The position numbers were made by a program, and so were the translations under genes. Source: DAOUTW01 sp964523575 (GTDB taxonomy: Bacteria > Zixibacteria > MSB-5A5 > GN15 > JAAZOE01). From it: DNA of 64,000 bases. This document shows positions 1 through 8,665 of the stretch, one piece after another. Position 1 is the first letter of the stretch; the number at the start of each line of letters is the position of its first letter. The notes under the pieces are model-generated. The model worked only from the letters and a program-made list of their open reading frames with translations, made no database searches and had not been told where the DNA came from. The stretch is from contig CAZGAV010000007.1 of assembly GCA_964523575.1 (NCBI GenBank), positions 9,423 to 73,422 on the forward strand, written 5' to 3'.

Positions 1-963
1 CCCCAGGGCCGGATTGCCGGATCGGACAATGACCCCACCCCAGGTGACGGTTTTGTAATAGGCCGGCGCTGACGACCAGGTCAAGGTCATCGATGAAACC
101 GTGATCGGGTTTCCGGTGTTGTTGATGATCCAGAGCATCAGTTTGAAGCAGTTGGCCGTTGTCAGGGTGTCGGAATTGTTGACGAACTCAATTCCCGTCC
201 CGCCGCCCGTGCCGCCGAGATGCCAGACGTTGGCGGCCAGGAAATACTCGGCATAAACATGGGAATGTGGGAGCACCGAGACAAAACGGCGCAAGGTGTC
301 GTTACCAGGGAGGTAAATCAATTGCAGATCATGGTTGCCGATCGGGACGGAATCGAATCTGAAATATCCTCCGGCATCGACCGCCGTCGCTCTGGTTGTC
401 AGGTTCCCGGCTCCATCGGGAATCGTCAAGCGTACCGAGATCGAGTCCCGGTAATCGTTACCCGGAGGCGTGCCGTCAAGATCGAACAAGTTGCCCGCGA
501 CCGTATTCAGGAGAAGATGCGCGGTCGATCCGGCCACATGCCGCACGATACCGCTTCCCGAACCATTGGAGGTAATATCGACTCCGCCGGCATAGGCGTA
601 ATTGACCTGCCAGGCATCCTTTTTAAAGTCATCGGGTATCTGCACCAGTTCGTTGGAAATATACGGCCCGTTCCAGGTTGCGTACCCGGGGTTGGCCGTC
701 AGAGCGTCGAGGTTCGGCGGCAGGGCGCCGATATCGCCCACATAACCGAAATCCGAACGGATGCCGTTGTTTTCAAGGTCGGGATTGCCGACGATAGCGG
801 TCGCCAGCCGATCCATCTCGTTTTTGGTCTCTTCGATTTTGATCGTTTCCGCTACCGGCGTGATTTGCCTGATGGCGATAGTCGCCAGAATGCCCATAAG
901 GACGATAACTGCGACCAGTTCGATCAGCGTAAACCCGAAATCTTTGATACGACTCAAAGCCAT
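1..963 (-). CDS. Type IV pilin-like protein, third of three paralogues (partial, 3' end outside window)
   Basis: The reading frame is open from an ATG at 963 down to base 1 (321 codons) and continues beyond the window. The N-terminus has a short charged leader and the prepilin cleavage/methylation motif G-FTLIEL (cleavage expected after Gly10), followed by a hydrophobic helix. Next comes a region shared with the two upstream genes, with motifs FGYVGDIGALPPNLDAL and ATWNGPYI, then an Ig-like stretch (YRDSISVRLTIPDG) resembling a carboxypeptidase-regulatory fold. The visible C-terminal part is a separate beta-rich segment about noun-and-gap features of secreted proteins, not identified. It lies 10 nt downstream of its paralogue and is probably co-transcribed. 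Pilin class is clear from the N-terminus; whether it builds a pilus, a pseudopilus or a surface display module is unknown. Confidence 0.85.
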   Translation of the reverse strand, partial: MALSRIKDFGFTLIELVAVIVLMGILATIAIRQITPVAETIKIEETKNEMDRLATAIVGNPDLENNGIRSDFGYVGDIGALPPNLDALTANPGYATWNGPYISNELVQIPDDFKKDAWQVNYAYAGGVDITSNGSGSGIVRHVAGSTAHLLLNTVAGNLFDLDGTPPGNDYRDSISVRLTIPDGAGNLTTRATAVDAGGYFRFDSVPIGNHDLQLIYLPGNDTLRRFVSVLPHSHVYAEYFLAANVWHLGGTGGGTGIEFVNNSDTLTTANCFKLMLWIINNTGNPITVSSMTLTWSSAPAYYKTVTWGGVIVRSGNPALG

Positions 964-973
964 GATTAATAAC

Positions 974-3112
974 TCAACTTCCCATATGATACAGGGCCGC
1001 TATTTCACCGGGTATCAAGACCCGGTTATAAATTCTCAAATCGTCGATCTTCCCCTTGAAGGGGATTTCGATCCGTTCGGCTCCGATATGGAGTTTTCCG
1101 TTCCCGCTCCCGGGAGCCCGCGTCAGGGAGGTGCTTTCGCTGTGCAAAACGCCGTCAACGAAAAGCTGGACGCGAGCCGGCGAATGGCGGTAAGTGACAA
1201 TCAGGTGATGCCAGGCGTTCATGCAATCAGAAAGCCGGTAATTGCTGATCCATCGATTGCCCGCCGGATGATAAACCGTAATTTTCTTGTTGGTCCCCGA
1301 GGAATTGTCGAACTGGAGAGTCCATTGATTATCATCACCTGAGGGCGTGTTTTTACTGCAAATGCCGGCCCATTCGTTCTGCACTGAATCGGCGAAAATC
1401 CAAACGGAAATACTGTAGTCGTCCGTCATCTGCAATTGGGTGGCGTTGGTCGGCGTGCGGAAAAAATCATCGACGCCGTCGAATTCGAAAGCCCCCGCGA
1501 TCTGCCCGGCTGTCCAGCCGGACCCAATGGAGTCATTTTGGAGGTCGGCGTCACTGCTCAGCATGGAACTGTTATGGGCGACCAGTCCGGAGTCGTCATC
1601 CATTGGCCAGTGACCGACGAGGCCTTCGCCAAGAGTACTGCCGCCGTCGCTGATACAGGCGGCGTCGATATTTTCCCCGGTCGTTCCAAACGGTCCGTCA
1701 CCGTCGAAGAACATGGTGGCGATGCCGCTCGAGGGATCATATTCGACCAGGTCTTCGCTTCCGAAAGTAAGGCTACCGATTGTTTCAGTTGCGTCCTCCG
1801 CCGAAAGAACGATGTGGCCGTTGGCCAAAACATGAGCGGCATCGACGTTGGCGTTATCGGCAAAAGCCGCGCTGCCGTCGAAGAAAAGACTGGCGTTGCC
1901 CGAGACCGGTTCATAGCGGACCAGGTCTTCGGGGCCGAAATTGAGACTCCCGATGCGGGCGTTGCCGGTGGTGGATAACAGGATGTCGCCGTTATCGAAA
2001 ATATACACGGCATCGATATTCTCATTGCCGGTGAAAACCGAGCCGCCATCCATATAAAGCGTGGCCGTGCCGCTGGTCGGATTGTATTCGATCAGGTCGT
2101 CATCATCGAAATTCAAAGCTCCGATCCGGGCTTGTCCCGTTGTCGACAGGATGGAATGACCATTGCCGAGAATATGGATGGCATCGATATCCTCGTCGTC
2201 CGAGAAAATAATGCTGCCGTCGAAAAACATCGCGGAGGTATCGGCAAAGCGATCATAGAACACGGCATCCTCGTTTTGGAAACCGAGGCCGCTGAGACTG
2301 GCCGATCCTGTCGTGGAGAGAATAAGGCCGGTGCTGTCGACGGCGGGATTGTCGTCGGTGAAATAGGCGCTTGCGAATTTAAATAGCTTCTGGCTCTTCT
2401 GCCGGGGAAGAATCGTCAGGTAACGCGAAAGGGTGTCCACCATCGGCACAAAAATAAATCTCAGCCGATGAGTGCCGACCGGGAGAGAATCGAGAGTAAA
2501 GGCCCCGGCCGAATCGGGGGCGTAAATTTTGGTTCGGGTTCCGCCCAGCCCGTCGGGGATGGTGATCTCGATTTCGACCGAATCCCGGTAAGTTACCCCC
2601 GGCACCGAATCGGCGGCATCGCGGATATAGCCGTGGAAAACATTGAGCAGATAGTCGGAAGAAGCGTCGGCGATCTTTTTGGTAATGGCGCTACCGCCGC
2701 CGTTGGAAGTGATCGTTATGCCGCCGCTATAGGCATAAGGCCGTCCCCAGGCGTCAACTTCGAAACCGTCGACATCCTGCGTAAATCCGGGCGCGATATA
2801 GGGACCGTTCCAGGTCGAATAGGCCCCGGGATTCTGGCTCAACGCCTGCAAATCGGGCGGGAAGGCCCCGATGTCGCCGACATAGCCGAAATCGGCCCGT
2901 GTACCGGCCATCCGCAGGGACGGGTCACCGACAATCGCCGCCGTCAGCATGTCCATCTCCCGAACGGTTTCGACCTTGCGGACATCATCGACCGAAGCCG
3001 TCATCGACTGCATGGCGATTCCGGCCACGATGCCGAGGACCACGATGGCGATGACAACCTCGATCAGGCTGAATCCGGATATGTTTCCGAGTCTGGCGGT
3101 CATTATTACCAT
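974..3112 (-). CDS. Type IV pilin-like protein with four internal repeats and a C-terminal LamG domain
   Basis: A 712-residue protein. Residues 1-35 hold a prepilin signal (G13-FSLIEV) and hydrophobic helix. Residues about 60-235 match the two neighbouring pilin-like genes (FGYVGDIGAFPPDL, TWNGPYI, DAWGRPYAYSGG, YRDSVEIEITIPDG). Residues about 261-488 are four copies of a roughly 57-residue unit with the pattern ILSTTG-x-ARIG-x-LNF-xx-EDLVEY-x-P ... FFDG ... NIDA. Residues about 497-708 look like a concanavalin-like LamG domain (GLVGHWPMDDDSG, FDGVDDFF, KIDDLRIYNR). The start at 3112 overlaps the upstream stop by a few bases; an ATG three codons later (3103) is equally possible. A pilin fused to a probable glycan-binding domain suggests a surface adhesin, but this is inference. 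Confidence 0.85.
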   Translation of the reverse strand: MVIMTARLGNISGFSLIEVVIAIVVLGIVAGIAMQSMTASVDDVRKVETVREMDMLTAAIVGDPSLRMAGTRADFGYVGDIGAFPPDLQALSQNPGAYSTWNGPYIAPGFTQDVDGFEVDAWGRPYAYSGGITITSNGGGSAITKKIADASSDYLLNVFHGYIRDAADSVPGVTYRDSVEIEITIPDGLGGTRTKIYAPDSAGAFTLDSLPVGTHRLRFIFVPMVDTLSRYLTILPRQKSQKLFKFASAYFTDDNPAVDSTGLILSTTGSASLSGLGFQNEDAVFYDRFADTSAMFFDGSIIFSDDEDIDAIHILGNGHSILSTTGQARIGALNFDDDDLIEYNPTSGTATLYMDGGSVFTGNENIDAVYIFDNGDILLSTTGNARIGSLNFGPEDLVRYEPVSGNASLFFDGSAAFADNANVDAAHVLANGHIVLSAEDATETIGSLTFGSEDLVEYDPSSGIATMFFDGDGPFGTTGENIDAACISDGGSTLGEGLVGHWPMDDDSGLVAHNSSMLSSDADLQNDSIGSGWTAGQIAGAFEFDGVDDFFRTPTNATQLQMTDDYSISVWIFADSVQNEWAGICSKNTPSGDDNQWTLQFDNSSGTNKKITVYHPAGNRWISNYRLSDCMNAWHHLIVTYRHSPARVQLFVDGVLHSESTSLTRAPGSGNGKLHIGAERIEIPFKGKIDDLRIYNRVLIPGEIAALYHMGS
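1649..2332 (-). repeat. Four protein-level repeats of about 57 residues inside the pilin-LamG gene
   Basis: The units begin near residues 263, 321, 378 and 435 of the encoded protein. Shared positions include LSTTG, a G-x-L/LNF step, ED(L/A)V-x-Y, FFDG or YMDGG and (N/D)IDA. The last copy is the most divergent (LSAEDATETIGSLTF). Repeats of this general type occur in other bacterial secreted proteins, but I do not know their function. Confidence 0.8.
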
Positions 3113-3867
3113 ACATTACCGAAATGTTGAAGATCGGCATAAAAATCCCGGCCGGGATTGACGGCGATTTCGCGTCGGATGGTATCGTTGGCCGGAATAT
3201 AGATCATTCTCAGGGTATGAATCCCGATCGGGACCGAATTGAAACGGACCAGTCCATCGGTGCCGGGGTAACCGGTCACCGTCGTCGTGGCTCCGGCTCC
3301 ATCGGGATATGTCAGCAAAATTTTGACGGAATCTCGATATACGGAATCGGGAGGGGTGAAATCGAGATCGGTGATCGATAGCGTGACATTGTTGCTCAGC
3401 AAGGCGGCCACCGAATTGGCGATTTTGCGGGTGAGCGTGGCCGGTCCGCCGGTTGAGGAAAAGGTATTCCCGGTCGGCGCGCTGTATTGTCGTCCCCAGG
3501 CGTCGAGCTTGAATTCGAAATCGGCCCCAGCGGAGAATTCATCCTTGATATAAGGGCCGTTCCAGGTTGCGTACCCGGGATTGGTGATCAGGGCGTCCCA
3601 ATTCGGGGGCAGGGTGCCGACGTCACCGACATAGCCATAATCGGTGCGGGTTCCGCCCGATATGAGGCCGGGGTTCCCGGCGATAGCCCAGGCCAATTGC
3701 TCCATTTCCTGCATGGTCTCCTCGGTTCGGGAAACGTCCAGAGTGCGGTCCATCGATTTGAAGGCCACGGCCGCCAGGATTCCGATGACGACCACGACAA
3801 TGACCATCTCGATCAGGGTATAACCGTCCTGTTTTGAAAACTCAACTTTGGAGCGAAATTCGGGCAT
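3106..3867 (-). CDS. Type IV pilin-like protein, first gene of the pilin operon
   Basis: A 253-residue protein starting at the ATG at 3867, which places the prepilin motif (QDG-YTLIEM) about 15 residues from the N-terminus; a longer in-frame start at 3939 would give an unusually long leader. After the hydrophobic helix come the same blocks as in its two downstream paralogues: TRTDYGYVGDVGTLPPNWDAL, ATWNGPYI, DAWGRQYSAP, LTRKIANS, then an Ig-like region with YRDSVKILLTYPDG and PIGIHTLRMIYIP. It has no extra C-terminal domain, so it shows the minimal architecture of this pilin family. It is the promoter-proximal gene, and its stop overlaps the next start. Confidence 0.85.
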   Translation of the reverse strand: MPEFRSKVEFSKQDGYTLIEMVIVVVVIGILAAVAFKSMDRTLDVSRTEETMQEMEQLAWAIAGNPGLISGGTRTDYGYVGDVGTLPPNWDALITNPGYATWNGPYIKDEFSAGADFEFKLDAWGRQYSAPTGNTFSSTGGPATLTRKIANSVAALLSNNVTLSITDLDFTPPDSVYRDSVKILLTYPDGAGATTTVTGYPGTDGLVRFNSVPIGIHTLRMIYIPANDTIRREIAVNPGRDFYADLQHFGNVW

Positions 3868-4218
3868 AATTATCCATTCGGGCCAAATATGGCTATTCTG
3901 TTCATATATCGGCAGTTGAGTGTGGATGTTTATGGCCAAGAGGCGTCGAAAAATAAGTTATCGGAGAAACATCGGATCAGTATAATATCCGCGACTTTGA
4001 TTCCATAGCGCCGGTCAAACCGGATTCTATGCATCGCGGGCGGCTGAGTTCGGTCCGAATCGTGCGCCATAATAGAGGTTGACTTGCGTACTTAATTTGG
4101 TGATAATATATGGTTTAGGATGGACCCGGTTTGAGACGGGATCGGGGAAGATGGAATAAATCCCCGAAGCGGTGAAACCGTTCGCAATTTGGTCCGGCTT
4201 TCGCCTGAAGGAGTGAAA
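3868..4218. other. Divergent intergenic region between the pilin operon and ricT
   Basis: About 350 nt without a credible gene. The right part holds the ricT promoter (described separately). The left part must hold the promoter of the minus-strand pilin operon, but I could not find a convincing -35/-10 pair; an AT-rich stretch TATAATAT near 3981 is the only candidate and has no good -35 partner in either orientation. Confidence 0.5.
4079..4107 (+). promoter_or_regulatory. Sigma-70-type promoter for ricT-metG
   Basis: TTGACT (4079-4084), a 17-nt spacer and GATAAT (4102-4107). Transcription would begin near 4114, leaving a leader of about 105 nt before the ricT ATG. The -35 form TTGACT recurs before several genes of this window. 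Confidence 0.65.
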
Positions 4219-5088
4219 ATGCCTGATTTATATATAGTTGAGTTCAAGGGGCATCGGCGCGGCTATTATTATAATACTTATTACCACACCCTTGATCCCG
4301 GCGATAAAATCATCGTTGAGGCTGAACGCGGCGAAGACCTGGGAATGGTTTCCAAACGAATTCCCGATGACAGCCGGATGGACCTGGACGAAAAGCCGCC
4401 GTCGATTCTGCGCCATGTTACCGAGGAAGATATCATCCGCCGGGCGGATAACGAGCGAGCCGAGAAGGACGCTCTGGTCAAATGCGAAAAACTGGTGGAA
4501 AAACACGGCCTGCCGATGAAGCTGATCGGATCGGAATATCAGCATGATCGAAACAAGCTGACGTTCTATTTCACTGCTGACCAACGGGTCGATTTCCGTT
4601 CGCTGGTCCGTGATCTGGCGGCTATTTACAAGACCCGGATCGAACTGAGGCAAATCGGCGTTCGTGACGCCGCGCGACGTCTGGGCGGATTCGGTGTCTG
4701 TGGGCTGGATCAATGCTGTTGTACCTTCCTGCAGAAATTCGAACCGATTTCGACGCAGTTTGCCCGGGAGCAAAATCTGTCGCTCAATCCTTCCAAAATT
4801 TCCGGAAATTGCGGGCGGTTGCTTTGTTGCCTGACCTATGAAAAAGACCACTATCTGCAGGAATTGGCCCGTTTTCCGCGACAAGGCGAAAATTACAGCA
4901 CCGACAAGGGCGAGGGCATTATAGAGGAAATCAACATTTTCAAGAAATACATGGTCGTCAAACATACCAACGGCGAGTACGAAAAAGTTACCCTGACCGA
5001 TATCAGGAAAAGGGAACGACAGAAAAAATCGTTCTTCAAGGATTGGCATATCAAACGCAAAGAATCGAGGGAAAGCAGTGCTGAATAA
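4219..5088 (+). CDS. ricT: PSP1 domain protein, RicT (YaaT) family
   Basis: A 289-residue protein. The start at 4219 has a GAAGGAG ribosome site nine bases upstream, better than an in-frame codon at 4189. The PSP1 region spans about residues 60-215 and carries the paired cysteine clusters of the family: C161-x4-C166 C167 C168 and C198-x4-C203 C204, within GFGVCGLDQCCCTFLQKF and GNCGRLLCCLTYE. In Bacillus subtilis, RicT is part of the RicAFT (Y) complex, which binds Fe-S clusters and affects RNase Y activity; here the partners RicA and RicF are not in view. It overlaps metG by 11 nt, so the two are translationally coupled. Function in this organism is inferred from family only. Confidence 0.85.
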   Translation: MPDLYIVEFKGHRRGYYYNTYYHTLDPGDKIIVEAERGEDLGMVSKRIPDDSRMDLDEKPPSILRHVTEEDIIRRADNERAEKDALVKCEKLVEKHGLPMKLIGSEYQHDRNKLTFYFTADQRVDFRSLVRDLAAIYKTRIELRQIGVRDAARRLGGFGVCGLDQCCCTFLQKFEPISTQFAREQNLSLNPSKISGNCGRLLCCLTYEKDHYLQELARFPRQGENYSTDKGEGIIEEINIFKKYMVVKHTNGEYEKVTLTDIRKRERQKKSFFKDWHIKRKESRESSAE

Positions 5089-7012
5089 CTTCTACGTCAC
5101 GACACCCATTTACTACGTCAATGACAGGCCGCATATCGGTCACGCCTACACCTCCATCGCCGCCGATTTCTTTGCCCGCTTCAACCGTCTGGCGGGGCGA
5201 GAAACGTTTTTCCTGACCGGCACCGATGAACATGGAACCAAGGTGGCCGATGCCGCGGCGGCCGCGGGCCAGACGGCGCAGGAATTCTGCGATAATATCG
5301 TGACTCATTTCGTCGATTCCTGGGAAGTGCTGGGGCTGGCCAACGATTATTTTGTCCGCACCACCGACGCCCGGCATATCGAGGCCATCACCAAGTTTCT
5401 GACCGTCCTGAAGAACGCCAAAACCCCCGACGGTCGGGAGGCGGTCTATTCCGGCATTTACAAAGGTCTCTATTGCACCGGTTGCGAAAAATTTCTGACC
5501 GATTCAGAAATGACCGACGGCATGTGCTCCATCCACAGGAAACCGGCCCAGGCTCTCGAGGAGAAGAACTACTTTTTCCGTCTCGAACCCTACCTTCCGA
5601 TCCTGAAGGAGAGGGTCGAGAACAACGAAATCGTGATCATGCCCGAAGAACGGCGCAAGGAAGTTCTGGGATTGCTTACTCATGGAATGCCCGATTTTTC
5701 GATTTCGCGCGAATCGGTCAAATGGGGTATCCCGCTTCCTTTCGATCCTTCGCAGGTCGCCTATGTCTGGGTCGATGCTTTGCCCAACTATATTTCCGCG
5801 ATCGGTTACGGGGATGACCCCGAGCAATTCGCCAAATGGTGGGATAATGCCGAAATCGTGCATCTGATGGCCAAAGATATTCTCAAATTCCATACCGTTT
5901 ACTGGCCGGCCATGCTGATGGCGGCCGGCCTCAAATGTCCCGATAAGATTTTTATCCACGGTTATTTTACGATCAACGGCGAAAAGATGGGGAAATCGGC
6001 TGGCAATATGATCGATCCCAAGAAAGTTGTCGACATCTACGGCACCGACGCCACGCGTTACCTGTTGTTGAACCAGTATCCTTTCGGAGCGGACGGCGAC
6101 ATCAAAGAAAAGGAATTCGCCGCGAGGTACAATTCCGATCTGGCTAATGACCTCGGCAACCTGGTTTCGCGCGTCGCCAAGATGATGATTCAATATTGCG
6201 ACGGCCGGGTGCCGGAGCCGAAATCGGATGTGCCGGGACAGAAGGAGATGATGGATCTGGCCGAAGATATACCGGATGCCGTGTACGGCCATGTCCGCAA
6301 TTTCCGCATCACCGACGCCGTCAACAAAACGCTGGAGTTGGTGCGGGCCACCAACCGTTTTATCGAAAATGCGGCGCCCTGGAAACTGGCCAAAGAGGGT
6401 CAAAACGATATCGTCGGCGGGGTGTTATACACCGCCGCGGAGTTGATTCGAATCGCGACGATTCTGCTGTTTCCCCTGATGCCGACCAAAATGCGCGAAA
6501 TACGGGCCGTGTTCGGTCTTGACGATGAAAATCTTAATCTCGATTCGGCCCGGACCTGGTTCGAACTGCCCTACGGCAATAAAATACAGCTTAAGGAGGC
6601 GATCTTTCCGCGTCTTGATCCCCGGGATATTCCGACTCTGGTGGCCCCGCCCAAATCCGCAGGTGACACCGCCGCAATCGGGGAAGACGGCCTTGTGACC
6701 TTTGATGATTTCGAGCGTCTGGATTTGCGCGTCGCGCTGGTCGAACAGGCCGAGCGGGTCGAAAAGGCCGACCGCCTGCTGAAATTACAGATCGATATCG
6801 GAACCGAAAAACGGCAGATCATAGCCGGGATCGCATCTCAATACACTCCTGAGGAAATCATCGGGAAGAAAATAATCGTGGTCGCCAACCTTCAGCCGGC
6901 CAAAATTCGCGGTATCCTCTCCAAGGGTATGTTGCTGGCCGCCAAGCATGGCTCGGAATTAAAATTGGTGACAGTTGACGGCGATATCGCTCCGGGCGCG
7001 TCAGTCGGATAA
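5078..7012 (+). CDS. metG: Methionine-tRNA ligase
   Basis: A 644-residue methionyl-tRNA synthetase, which charges initiator and elongator tRNA-Met. Class I signatures are HIGH at residues 19-22 and KMGKS at 303-307 (variant of KMSKS). A zinc-knuckle-like set C133-x2-C136 and C150-x2-H153 lies in the connective domain. The anticodon-binding helices follow, and residues about 535-644 form an OB-fold tRNA-binding domain (FDDFERLDLRVALV, GSELKLVTVDG) like Trbp111, usually involved in dimerisation. It starts at GTG, placed inside the end of ricT and preceded by a GAGGGAAA ribosome site. Length is normal for MetG with the C-terminal domain. Confidence 0.97.
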   Translation: MLNNFYVTTPIYYVNDRPHIGHAYTSIAADFFARFNRLAGRETFFLTGTDEHGTKVADAAAAAGQTAQEFCDNIVTHFVDSWEVLGLANDYFVRTTDARHIEAITKFLTVLKNAKTPDGREAVYSGIYKGLYCTGCEKFLTDSEMTDGMCSIHRKPAQALEEKNYFFRLEPYLPILKERVENNEIVIMPEERRKEVLGLLTHGMPDFSISRESVKWGIPLPFDPSQVAYVWVDALPNYISAIGYGDDPEQFAKWWDNAEIVHLMAKDILKFHTVYWPAMLMAAGLKCPDKIFIHGYFTINGEKMGKSAGNMIDPKKVVDIYGTDATRYLLLNQYPFGADGDIKEKEFAARYNSDLANDLGNLVSRVAKMMIQYCDGRVPEPKSDVPGQKEMMDLAEDIPDAVYGHVRNFRITDAVNKTLELVRATNRFIENAAPWKLAKEGQNDIVGGVLYTAAELIRIATILLFPLMPTKMREIRAVFGLDDENLNLDSARTWFELPYGNKIQLKEAIFPRLDPRDIPTLVAPPKSAGDTAAIGEDGLVTFDDFERLDLRVALVEQAERVEKADRLLKLQIDIGTEKRQIIAGIASQYTPEEIIGKKIIVVANLQPAKIRGILSKGMLLAAKHGSELKLVTVDGDIAPGASVG

Positions 7013-7032
7013 ATCCGGGACGGACCGGTCAT

Positions 7033-7803
7033 ATGATTGACACCCATTGTCACATCGATTTCAAGGATTTCGACCGCGACCGCGAGGAGGTCATCGTTCA
7101 AGCGGCCGAATACGGCGTCGGACGTCTGATTGATATCGGAGTCGATATCCAATCGTCGCGGCGCGCTTTTTCTCTGGCGAACGAATACGAAAATATCTAC
7201 TGCACCGTCGGGGTCCATCCGCATGACAGCAAGTTATTGAAACCGGAATTTTTGAGTGAGATGGAAACAATGGCCGAGAATGCCAAAGTGGTCGGTATCG
7301 GTGAAATCGGACTTGATTATTACCGCGACCTGTCACCGCGCGATATCCAGAAGAGGGCCTTCGTTACCCAGCTTGATCTGGCGGTCAAACTCGATTTGCC
7401 GGTGGTCATTCATGTGCGCGAGGCCATGGATGACGCTTTATCCATCGTCAAAGATTATGCCGGCAAATTGCAGGGGGTCTTTCATTGTTTCCCGGGAACG
7501 GTCGAGCAGGCTTATCAAGTGATTGATCTGGGATTTCACGTTTCGGTCAACGGCGTTATGACATATAAAAACTCCAAAATGCAGAATCTGGGCCGCGAGG
7601 TCGATCTGGACAATATTCTGATCGAAACCGACTGCCCCTATCTGACCCCCGTACCGTATCGGGGCAAACGTAATGTCCCGGCCCATGTCAAACTGGTGGC
7701 CGTCAAATTGGCCGAATTGCGGGGGATGAGCCTGGCTGAAGTCGACAAAATCACAACTCGCAATGCCGAGAAGATCTTTCGGCTGGTGGAGACTTTCGGC
7801 TGA
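7033..7803 (+). CDS. tatD: TatD family metal-dependent hydrolase (DNase)
   Basis: A 256-residue TIM-barrel amidohydrolase-type nuclease. The metal motif HCH (IDTHCHIDF) is at residues 5-7, followed by GVHPHD, GEIGLDYY, PVVIHVREA, GVFHCFPGT and ETDCPYLTPVPYRGKRN, all typical of TatD/YcfH. Family members are 3'-5' exonucleases or quality-control nucleases. It sits 20 nt after metG, the common metG-tatD-rsmA order, and its TGA stop overlaps the rsmA start (TGATG). Confidence 0.93.
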   Translation: MIDTHCHIDFKDFDRDREEVIVQAAEYGVGRLIDIGVDIQSSRRAFSLANEYENIYCTVGVHPHDSKLLKPEFLSEMETMAENAKVVGIGEIGLDYYRDLSPRDIQKRAFVTQLDLAVKLDLPVVIHVREAMDDALSIVKDYAGKLQGVFHCFPGTVEQAYQVIDLGFHVSVNGVMTYKNSKMQNLGREVDLDNILIETDCPYLTPVPYRGKRNVPAHVKLVAVKLAELRGMSLAEVDKITTRNAEKIFRLVETFG

Positions 7804-8594
7804 TGGTTAAAGCCAAAAAATCCCTCGGCCAGCATTTTCTGATCGACCCGCTGATCGTCGCCCATATAATAGAGGCCCTGGCCCCCAAAGTCGGGGAGAC
7901 GGTACTCGAAATCGGCCCCGGCGAAGGCGTCCTGACTTTGCCTCTGGTAAATTCCGGCGCTGACGTGGTCGCGGTGGAACTCGACCGGCGTCTGGCCCCG
8001 ATGCTGGAAAAGGGATTTCATGATCGATCCAACTTCCGGGTGATCGAGGCCGATATTCTGTCCATCGATCCGGCCGATGTCGGACTGGAGATATTCGCTC
8101 TCGCGGGCAATCTGCCATATAATATCACGACCCCGGTTATCGACTGGCTGATGCGCTATCATGAGGCTATCGACCGTGCGGTCTTCATGATGCAGAAGGA
8201 AGTCGGGGAAAGGATGGCCTCGCCGCCGGGAAGACGCGCCCGATCGACGATCTCGGTGTTGATTTCGGTGTTTTATGATTGTGAGACGATATGCGATGTG
8301 CCGCCGAATTCGTTTCGCCCTCCGCCCCGAGTCGATTCCGTAGTAGTGCGTTTCCGGCGCCACGGTCGCCGCTACGATTTCGATAATTATGACCGCTTCG
8401 TGAAATTCGTCCGCTTCAGTTTTACAGGGAAACGAAAAAGCCTGCTCAATAATCTGAATGTCGCCTATCCCATCCGGCGTGATGAATTGGAACGGATTAT
8501 CGTCGATATTTGCGGTTCGCCCAAAATTCGGGCCGAACAGCTCGATCTGGATACCTTCATCAAATTGTCCAGCGCCGTTTTCGAACATCTGTAA
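7803..8594 (+). CDS. rsmA: 16S rRNA (adenine(1518)/(1519)-N6)-dimethyltransferase
   Basis: A 263-residue KsgA/RsmA enzyme that dimethylates the two adenines of the helix-45 loop late in 30S assembly. Motifs in order: KSLGQHFL near the N-terminus, the SAM-binding loop EIGPGEGVLT, the acidic residue in AVELDRR, and the catalytic NLPYNITTP. The C-terminal region (PPNSFRPPPRVDSVVVRFRR) is typical. It overlaps the TatD stop by one base, so it is translationally coupled. Confidence 0.96.
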   Translation: MVKAKKSLGQHFLIDPLIVAHIIEALAPKVGETVLEIGPGEGVLTLPLVNSGADVVAVELDRRLAPMLEKGFHDRSNFRVIEADILSIDPADVGLEIFALAGNLPYNITTPVIDWLMRYHEAIDRAVFMMQKEVGERMASPPGRRARSTISVLISVFYDCETICDVPPNSFRPPPRVDSVVVRFRRHGRRYDFDNYDRFVKFVRFSFTGKRKSLLNNLNVAYPIRRDELERIIVDICGSPKIRAEQLDLDTFIKLSSAVFEHL

Positions 8595-8665
8595 ACGTCC
8601 GCCGTATAATAAATCATCTTGTATTTGAACGGAGAGCCGCATAGTTTGGTTTCGAAGGAGACGTT
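8595..8665 (+). promoter_or_regulatory. Short intergenic region with a TATAAT box, weak promoter candidate for pdxJ
   Basis: TATAAT occurs at 8605-8610, but no convincing -35 lies 16-18 nt upstream. An AAGGAG ribosome site directly precedes the pdxJ ATG. No terminator hairpin was seen, so read-through from rsmA is also likely. Confidence 0.25.
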
